From NCBI GenBank assembly GCA_024231375.1, contig JAAEQP010001242.1, forward strand, positions 1 through 11,142: a stretch of DNA of 11,142 nt, in the 5' to 3' direction. Origin of the DNA: a bacterium (GTDB taxonomy: Bacteria; Hydrogenedentota; Hydrogenedentia; Hydrogenedentiales; SLHB01). Positions 6,501-11,142 of the stretch are shown piece after piece (positions within the stretch are counted from its first letter, which is position 1; every line of letters starts with the position of its first letter). The notes beneath the pieces were generated by a model. It was not told the origin of the DNA, did not search any database, and saw only the letters and a program-made list of their open reading frames with translations. The translations under genes were made by a program, and so were the position numbers.

Positions 6501-7455
6501 CGTGGTGGTGGTGGTTGTGGCGGGCGTGTGGCTGAACACGCAGTACAGCGTCCAGAATGTGGCCGCGTTGCTGGCAGGCCAACTGCCCGGCACGGGCCTG
6601 GGCGCGTCCTTGTTCCTGTTGGTGGTGGTGCCGGTGGGGGCCCTGCTGCTTGGGAACGTGTATTGCGGGTATCTGTGTCCTTTCGGCGCGGTTCAGGAAC
6701 TGCTGGGCGATTTGGCGCCCAAGTGGCTGACGCGCGAACCGCCCAAGGTACTGTGGCGCTTCGGGCGCGCGGTGAAGTACGGGGTGTTGCTCGTGCTGCT
6801 GGGGGCCTTCGCACTCACCCGCGACGCCACCGTGCTGACGCCGGACCCGCTCATTACGTTCTTCGGGTCCGCGCGGACCACGGCGGCTGTGGCGATTGCG
6901 GTGGCCGTGTTCGTGTTGTCGCTGGTGTACGGGCGATTCTGGTGCCGAAACCTGTGTCCGGCAGGAGCGTTCCTGGCGCTGTTGAACGGGCTACGGCTGG
7001 TCAAACGGCTGTCACCGACCATCTTGCCCGTCCGCTGCGATCTCGGCGTGCAGACGGGACGCGAGTTGGATTGCATCCGCTGTGACCGGTGCCGGATGGA
7101 GGGGGTCGAGGCGCGCAGGGGACCCGAGCCTGGCATGCTTGGGGCACTGGCTGACCGTGGCAACGGCGTGTTCGTGGTGGCGGTCCTGACGCTGGCGGCG
7201 GTGATCGTCGCGATGACCGTAACTGAGACCCGCGCTGCACTGGAACCGCAGGTCGTCGTGCGCGCCGTTGAGACGACCGGCGGCGTGGGCGGTGAACCGC
7301 GCGACGTGGATGCGGAGCGAATACAGCGGCTCATCGACGAAGGGCGCCTGTCGGGCCATGAAGCCGAGTACTACCGGGTCGCGCCCGAGGGTGGTCCAGC
7401 GCCCGATGAGGGGCGGCAGAAGCGTCGGCGGAGGCGCGGCGGGCCGGGGCGATGA
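3529..7455 (+). CDS. Giant membrane fusion: spermidine-synthase-like, FMN-binding and NosR/NapH-like Fe-S modules
   Basis: A 1308-residue protein; the ATG at 3529 overlaps the upstream TGA by one base, better than the GTG 60 bases earlier. Residues 1-220 hold about seven membrane helices. Residues about 240-450 resemble the synthase part of 'fused MFS/spermidine synthase' proteins (DGQ at 259-261, LPDATT at 373-378). Residues 543-760 are a second membrane block, with another helix at 783-802. Residues about 840-945 are an RnfG/NosR-type FMN-binding domain with DALSGATLT (921-929), the ApbE flavinylation pattern; T929 would carry FMN. Residues 964-1232 are a NosR/NapH-like membrane module with CGYLCP (C1046, C1050), CRNLCP (C1139, C1143) and cysteines C1170, C1182, C1185, C1188. 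The tail is Arg-rich. The synthase part looks catalytically degenerate (GPGS at 301-304; N372 where catalytic Asp is expected). Probable role: passing electrons across the membrane to the flavin. Substrate unknown. Confidence 0.88.
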   Translation: MRLGRSWVVAALGFFAVLAQTVLFRAFLTAFEGNELGIGAFFASWLAWVAIGAALGRTRWLAGPTMVRRFSFLTLLYLPAMLLQLWLAHDIRALAGVAGYERFPLLPMLCWSFVVNAPVSLVTGYLFTMACRWGALDSTGRLTPGRVYVRETLGACAGGVAVTALLVAGAPGETVVLVGGTVVSTGAAVTAWVERRRGKWLWVLPAGLAAALIAAAALGAGGRWAEVRRQAVWERVLPRDAYSGTFTTAQAEYLYGERDGQFLVLSSGGVCEALPNTEHASETVAVTLAQAHRARRVLVVGPGSLGVCLRFRELPQIEQVVWQHPDPEYARHVMGLLPETLRDAAMAIDVPAMDVRAFLRGTDARFDLVVLNLPDATTLVVNRYSTREFYESIRARLSETGIVGVRVTGAANFLGPELAALGASAAQTLGSVFGAVAVKPGDETWLIASDRAAITEDGAELARRWADIEGGANVFPPEAVTALYPPDRVAFQREAYAAAARELGPAAVNTDRHPRALQHALLASLRREGTWSVSLAGLRSLGPTGAWWLFVAPLLVYGLLRLVYVYRHGARDADDASGAAPVFDAKMLVLLTGTASMALTIVLLFFYQAAFGSLFLYVGLATALFMAGALAGSVGSGMLAERWANAASTGLMMCLVAHLVLLAVVGGLPVDAVFGTYVVLFALCGVFTGVYFPLAAARLGTSGIDAGRAGASLELLDHAGGTLGAAVTGLIWLPLLSGPATVSIVATLVAVNLVAVALCRAMAMRGDALGAPRRPDDWFDRWQPALGYVLVGAGAWCMLGYHVAERSEALDRPAMFAEAAQAMAGDLGLIEESGAAADGTSYPRYATAQGGLVLDTGPLVSGVYGYGGPLELAVHIEDGRLRGVRILASNETPSYLDYVQPWLDWLESAELRVPEELAQVDALSGATLTCDAVRDTVIQAASKAGLGAAGDAGTPRKRDSAAVAFIRLAALLVAALAMRQHPVRWVRRVFLVVVVVVAGVWLNTQYSVQNVAALLAGQLPGTGLGASLFLLVVVPVGALLLGNVYCGYLCPFGAVQELLGDLAPKWLTREPPKVLWRFGRAVKYGVLLVLLGAFALTRDATVLTPDPLITFFGSARTTAAVAIAVAVFVLSLVYGRFWCRNLCPAGAFLALLNGLRLVKRLSPTILPVRCDLGVQTGRELDCIRCDRCRMEGVEARRGPEPGMLGALADRGNGVFVVAVLTLAAVIVAMTVTETRAALEPQVVVRAVETTGGVGGEPRDVDAERIQRLIDEGRLSGHEAEYYRVAPEGGPAPDEGRQKRRRRRGGPGR

Positions 7456-7471
7456 GGGCGAGGAGCCTTCT

Positions 7472-7498
7472 TTGACAGGATAACTGGATTGACAGGAT
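7472..7498. repeat. TTGACAGGAT dispersed-type repeat in the leader of the glycosidase gene
   Basis: TTGACAGGAT occurs at 7472-7481 and again at 7489-7498, with a diverged copy (TAACTGGAT) between them. Blocks of TTGACAGGAT/TTAACAGGAT units recur between genes in many environmental bacterial genomes, as I recall, and create spurious 'NPVNPVILSK' peptides on the reverse strand. Each copy contains a TTGACA that looks like a -35 box, but no matching -10 is found. Function unknown. Confidence 0.6.
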
Positions 7499-7527
7499 GT
7501 GAGATGAAACTGAAACAGCGAGTGGCT

Positions 7528-7534
7528 GGAGGGG
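7528..7534 (+). promoter_or_regulatory. Ribosome binding site that decides the glycosidase start
   Basis: GGAGGGG lies five bases before the ATG at 7540, the strongest Shine-Dalgarno match near this gene. It favours 7540 over the in-frame ATG at 7504, which has only a weak AGGA upstream, and over the TTG at 7489. Confidence 0.65.
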
Positions 7535-7539
7535 ACACA

Positions 7540-8835
7540 ATGGGATACGCGAGTTTCTGGGCGGTGTGGGCGATTGTGGTGGGATGTCTGGTCGTGACCG
7601 GCGGGGCCGGTGCGCAGGACAACGGTGAACCACCACTGCGTCCGCTCGTGTTGGGCGCGCCGTTGACCCATCCGGACTGGATGTTGCGGGACGTTCCGTG
7701 GGGTCCTGAAGGCGTGAAGCACATGCTGGACGCGTGCAAGGCGTGCGGGTGGACGCGGGTGTATTGGCGCGCGCTGGACGGGGGCCGGGCGCTGTATAAG
7801 AGCGCGTTGATGGACCCCCAAGGTAGATGGGACGAGGACAACTTCTGGCATCCCGTCGCGCCGGAGGACGTGAAACTAACGGAGCAGTTCACGAGCGGTA
7901 TGTCGGCGGAGAACCGGCAAGCGTTGTTGGACCGGTTGCAGAAATGGGAGTACAGCGAATTCGACACCCTGCGCGAGGCGGTGCGGTACGGTCATGAGAT
8001 CGGATTGGAAGTGCATGCCTGGTTGTCGATCAACGAAGACGACCACGGCTGGGGATTGGAGAGCCGGTTCAGCAAGGCGCACAAGGAGACGCGTTGGCGC
8101 AAACGGGACGGCACGCTCTACCGCAGTCAGCAGAGCTTCGCGTATCCAGAGGTGATGGAATACAAACTGGGGATCGTTGCCGAAATTCTGGACAACTACG
8201 AGGTGGACGGGCTGTTTCTGGACTGGATTCGCACGGGCGACGTGCGCGACGACCCGCAGAACGATGCGGATGGCGTGGCGGACCGGGGATATGAGGAACC
8301 GCTGGTGAAGAAGTTCACGGAGCTGTATGGCGCGGACCCGCATACGGTGCCAAACGGAGACGAACGCTGGGTGCGCCTGCGCGCGGAGCCGCACACGGAG
8401 TTCATGCGCGGGGTACGCGCGCTGGTGGACAAGAAACGGCCGGGCAAGCCCGTCGCGGCGATGGTGATGCAGCCGTGGGGGTATCGGGGGCTTCAGAACA
8501 AGATCGACGGGAACCTGCGCGGCATGCTGCTCGATGTTCGGACTTGGGCGCGGGAAGGGCTTGTGGATTCGGTAGTGGCGGCAGGTTACTACATGAACGG
8601 CGGCAATTCCGAGTTGGCCTACAAGGCACTCGAGGAAGAGACGGAAGGCAAGGCGGAGGTGTGGTTGTACGCGTGGGTGCCCACCACGACTGGCGATGTA
8701 TGGCGCGAGTTTGGTTTGGCCGACGGGGTGGGTGCGAAGCAGATCCTGTTCTGGGAGGCCGACTACATCGACGGGCGCGAGAAGAAGGAAGAATTGCAGA
8801 GCGCCATGCGCACGCGGGCGGCGGGGTTGAAGTAA
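7540..8835 (+). CDS. Secreted TIM-barrel protein, family-10-like glycosyl hydrolase (GHL10/DUF187 type)
   Basis: A 431-residue exported protein from the ATG at 7540. Residues 3-25 form a hydrophobic signal ending GAGA before Q26, a good signal peptidase I site. The n-region lacks positive charge; starting at 7504 would add MKLKQR, giving 443 residues and a more usual signal, so the start is not certain. The body reads as a (beta/alpha)8 barrel: LGAPLTHPDW near the start, VHAWLSIN (158-165) as a strand end with H159, VDGLFLDWIR (222-231) carrying the acidic residue D228 typical of 'GVDGIxxD' barrels, and FWEADY (404-409) near the end. The best fit is the glycosyl-hydrolase-like family common in Planctomycetes-type genomes. 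Likely acts on a polysaccharide outside the cytoplasm; substrate and catalytic pair are not assigned. It follows the operon by 84 bases and may be read from it. It converges with the next gene. Confidence 0.75.
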   Translation: MGYASFWAVWAIVVGCLVVTGGAGAQDNGEPPLRPLVLGAPLTHPDWMLRDVPWGPEGVKHMLDACKACGWTRVYWRALDGGRALYKSALMDPQGRWDEDNFWHPVAPEDVKLTEQFTSGMSAENRQALLDRLQKWEYSEFDTLREAVRYGHEIGLEVHAWLSINEDDHGWGLESRFSKAHKETRWRKRDGTLYRSQQSFAYPEVMEYKLGIVAEILDNYEVDGLFLDWIRTGDVRDDPQNDADGVADRGYEEPLVKKFTELYGADPHTVPNGDERWVRLRAEPHTEFMRGVRALVDKKRPGKPVAAMVMQPWGYRGLQNKIDGNLRGMLLDVRTWAREGLVDSVVAAGYYMNGGNSELAYKALEEETEGKAEVWLYAWVPTTTGDVWREFGLADGVGAKQILFWEADYIDGREKKEELQSAMRTRAAGLK

Positions 8836-8857
8836 CCGGGCGGCAAGGCGCTCCCGG
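8836..8857. terminator. Weak inverted repeat between convergent genes
   Basis: CCGGG (8836-8840) pairs with CCCGG (8853-8857) across a 12-base loop, in the 24 bases between two convergent stop codons. The stem is only five base pairs and no T-tract follows on either strand. A shared bidirectional terminator is expected here by position, but the sequence supports it poorly. Confidence 0.25.
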
Positions 8858-8859
8858 AC

Positions 8860-11142
8860 CTACTCCATCCAGAACGAGTAGAGTTTGGCGGCTTGTATGT
8901 GGAATTGGAGGCGGACGGGTTTGCCTTTCAATGCGGTGAGGTCGCGGCCGTGTTTCCATGCGACGGTGTGGTCGAGGGTGTCGGTGTTTTCGAGGGGGAC
9001 GCAGTCGCCGCGAGTGAAGCCTTCGACGGGGGCACCGCTTTCTTCCAAGACATCGACGGTGACGCTTCCGGGCCGGGCGACGGCGTTGAGGTGGAGCGTA
9101 GTCCCGTTCAGCAGCAGGGGGGCGGTGATGACAGAGCCGGGTGCGCACTGGGCGTCGAGGGACACGAACCCGTCGGGCCGCAGGAGGGCCAATCCGATGG
9201 ACCCGATGTGGCCGTAGGGCTCGACGGCCCAATGCAGGGTCTGACGGCCTTGGTAGAAAATGTAGAGGGTGTCGCCCACGCGAATGGGTGGGTTCTGGGA
9301 CGGTGTAACCCAGGCCTGGTCCCACGACCCGTCCGAGCCGTACTCGAGAAACGTCTGGCGGTCACAGGCACGATGCCAGGCGTGTCCGTCGAGGCTGTAG
9401 GCCAGTTGGGTGTTGAGCTTGCGGGTGGGGATGAAGAAAGGTTCGAGGAACCCGATTCGAATGCCTTCGTAGTTGAAGGGAATCATGCCGTAGAGCTGGG
9501 TTTCTTCCGGGTCGCGGTCGTCGGCCGCCAGGACTTCGCCGATGAACTCGAAGGTTTCGCCGTCTTTGCTTTCCCACAAGCCGCAGGTGCGAATACCGCG
9601 TTCGGGCACGCGCGTGATGACGCAGTAGGCGCCACGTTCGGTGTCGTAGTAGGCGGCGGACCGGTCGCCGGACTCGATGCACACGCCGTCCTGCATGGTC
9701 CAATGGATTCCATCAGGCGAGGTCGCGGTACGGATGCCATTCGGGTTGCGGCCATGGTAGTACATGCGGTACTTGCATTCGGGCGTGGGATCGGGCACAG
9801 CGATGACGGTGGGCGCGTCGATGAGATCGCCTTTGGGCCAGAGCACGATGTTGTTGGCCGTGGAGCCGAGATAGTCGACGAGGCCGAGGTCGGGTTTGTC
9901 CCAGTGCAGGCCGTCCCGGGACGTGGCGTAACACACGAGGATGGGGTCGTCGTTCTTGGCGAACTTCTTGTAGACCATGTACCAGAACTTGAAGAGCTTG
10001 TCGGTCTCGTCGTAAAGGACCGACCCCCACGCGATGACGCAGTTGCCTTCCCAGGGCTTCTCGTAGGTGAGGACGGGGTTGGCCTGATGCTTGGCGGGCT
10101 GGTTGACGACGCGTTCGAGCCCTTGGTTGGCGGCGATGAGACTGTCGTCGATGAACAGTTGGTGTTGGGCGCCCACGGGACGCGGTTCCTCCGACCCGGC
10201 GGCCAAACCCAGTCCTTCCGTGGCTTCGAAACGCACGGTATTCCAGATACGGAGTTCATCGATGTGACCCGCAAACACGGGATCGCCGATGTTGGTGCTG
10301 CCGCCCACGACGAGGGCCTCGTCGGTGACGTCCATTCGTCCGCGCACGAGGGCACTGTCGACCAGGACGCCGCCGACGAACAGGCGCAGCCACATGCCGT
10401 CGAAGGTGACGGCGATACGGGTCCATTCGTTGAGCGGAATCTCGGTGTTGCCGACCCAACCGGGGCCCCACTCGCCACCGCACCGGACAGCAGCCTTCAG
10501 GCGGCCGTCGAGCAGACCGACCTCGAACTGGTGTTCCTTGGTGACAATGATGGCGTGTTTCTTCCTGGCGGTGGGGTAGAGCAAGGCTTCGACCGTGAAG
10601 CAATTCTCGGGAAAGTGAAGCGATTCGGCATCGGGACAGGCCAGAACCCCGTGCTTGCCGTTGAACTGAATGGAATGCCCTTCGGGACCGTCGGCCCAGT
10701 GGGGCCATCCCTCGACAGCGACGAAGGTGAGGTCGTGGCGCCCGGTGACGTCGAAGGCGAACTCGCCTTCGTTCCGTTCAAAGTGGTAGGAGGCGACGAG
10801 GCCGAACTGGTCGCTCTCGGCGACGTGGGCGGGGGTCAGCGCAGCGGCACGGGCTTCGGACGAGGGGCGTTTGAGCTTCGGCAGCACGACGTCTCCGGAC
10901 TCGCGGGCTACGTGGGCAGCGTTCAACTCGGCCTCGAGCGTGGGCAGATAACTCTCACCGTAGACCTGCTCCTTGTCGCCTTCGTAGAACCAGGGGATGG
11001 GGATGACCTGAAGCCGCCAGTTGTAGGCGTTCTTCTTGGTCATGGATTTGCTGTAGGTGATGACCGCGTTGCCGCCCGAGAAGACGACGTTGGCCATGGT
11101 GATCTTGCCTTCGAAGTCGTCGGCGCCGTCCAGATGCCGGAC
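8860..11142 (-). CDS. Partial secreted-type protein: LamG domain plus GH32/43-like beta-propeller
   Basis: The gene enters from the right edge and ends at TAG (8862-8860); 760 residues are visible. An ATG at 11097 exists, but the frame stays open to the edge. The 15 codons before it (ending DDFEGKIT) read smoothly into ITMANVVFSGGNAVITYS and LQVIPIPWFYEGD, resembling the end of a BNR/sialidase propeller, so that ATG is probably internal. Fragment residues about 113-310 are a LamG/concanavalin-like domain (FTVEALLYPT, NEWTRIAVTFDG, GHIDELRIWNT). About 325-640 are a five-bladed-propeller type region (QLFIDDSLIA, YATSRDGLHWDKPDLGL, TATSPDGIHW, YSLDGHAWHR), as in GH32/43/117-like proteins. The C-terminus (DLTALKGKPVRLQFHI...LYSFWME) is a beta-sandwich typical of these proteins. 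Probably binds or cleaves polysaccharide outside the cell. Catalytic residues are not assigned and the N-terminus lies outside the window. Confidence 0.8.
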   Translation of the reverse strand, partial: VRHLDGADDFEGKITMANVVFSGGNAVITYSKSMTKKNAYNWRLQVIPIPWFYEGDKEQVYGESYLPTLEAELNAAHVARESGDVVLPKLKRPSSEARAAALTPAHVAESDQFGLVASYHFERNEGEFAFDVTGRHDLTFVAVEGWPHWADGPEGHSIQFNGKHGVLACPDAESLHFPENCFTVEALLYPTARKKHAIIVTKEHQFEVGLLDGRLKAAVRCGGEWGPGWVGNTEIPLNEWTRIAVTFDGMWLRLFVGGVLVDSALVRGRMDVTDEALVVGGSTNIGDPVFAGHIDELRIWNTVRFEATEGLGLAAGSEEPRPVGAQHQLFIDDSLIAANQGLERVVNQPAKHQANPVLTYEKPWEGNCVIAWGSVLYDETDKLFKFWYMVYKKFAKNDDPILVCYATSRDGLHWDKPDLGLVDYLGSTANNIVLWPKGDLIDAPTVIAVPDPTPECKYRMYYHGRNPNGIRTATSPDGIHWTMQDGVCIESGDRSAAYYDTERGAYCVITRVPERGIRTCGLWESKDGETFEFIGEVLAADDRDPEETQLYGMIPFNYEGIRIGFLEPFFIPTRKLNTQLAYSLDGHAWHRACDRQTFLEYGSDGSWDQAWVTPSQNPPIRVGDTLYIFYQGRQTLHWAVEPYGHIGSIGLALLRPDGFVSLDAQCAPGSVITAPLLLNGTTLHLNAVARPGSVTVDVLEESGAPVEGFTRGDCVPLENTDTLDHTVAWKHGRDLTALKGKPVRLQFHIQAAKLYSFWME

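Noticed and set aside
5365..6582. A 405-codon open frame on the minus strand opposite the large membrane fusion
   Set aside because: Same skewed composition and no motifs; the plus-strand frame carries membrane helices and the FMN motif across the same bases.
7472..7512. Promoter formed by the TTGACA copies at 7472 and 7489
   Set aside because: No TATAAT-like hexamer lies 16-18 bases downstream of either; the hexamers are better explained as part of the repeat.
1..11142. CRISPR array, tRNA or rRNA genes, transposase or integrase genes
   Set aside because: No regularly spaced direct repeats, no tRNA-like CCA/TPsiC pattern, no rRNA stretches and no transposase motifs were seen on either strand.

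Overview
The window is GC-rich bacterial DNA. Four genes lie on the plus strand and one on the minus strand, which runs off the right edge. The mix includes a PASTA/DGG-repeat lipoprotein, an AmmeMemoRadiSam B+A fusion, a giant 'fused spermidine synthase' membrane protein, a family-10-like glycosidase and a LamG/beta-propeller protein. With two dispersed intergenic repeats ('NEVKDL'-type and TTGACAGGAT-type), this resembles Candidatus Hydrogenedentota, Planctomycetota or Lentisphaerota. That placement is an impression from gene content, not a phylogenetic result.

Layout. (1) 22-1440: a secreted lipoprotein with one PASTA domain followed by about seven DGG repeats. (2) 1441-1915: a long non-coding stretch that is unusually rich in inverted repeats. 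It holds a dispersed repeat, a nested 121-bp inverted repeat, three further hairpins and a good promoter candidate. (3) 1916-7455: a two-gene operon whose stop and start codons overlap (TGATG). The first gene encodes a membrane-anchored Memo-AMMECR1 fusion. The second encodes a 1308-residue protein joining a membrane-embedded spermidine-synthase-like region, a second membrane block, a periplasmic-type FMN-binding domain with a covalent flavin motif, and a NosR/NapH-like iron-sulfur membrane module. (4) 7540-8835: a secreted TIM-barrel glycosidase-like protein, preceded by a short dispersed repeat. (5) 8860-11142, minus strand: the C-terminal 760 residues of a larger protein with a LamG domain and a GH32/43-like beta-propeller.

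The most interesting part is 1916-7455. The Memo/AMMECR1 pair normally goes with a radical SAM protein and has no settled function. Here it is predicted to be outside the cytoplasm and is translationally coupled to a predicted trans-membrane electron-transfer protein. The synthase-like domain of that protein has lost its hallmark catalytic and cofactor residues. The proposal is that electrons pass through the membrane by iron-sulfur clusters and FMN to serve a Memo/AMMECR1 metal or redox centre. This is inference, but the parts themselves are directly readable. The two flanking carbohydrate-related genes look like an independent polysaccharide-degradation theme.
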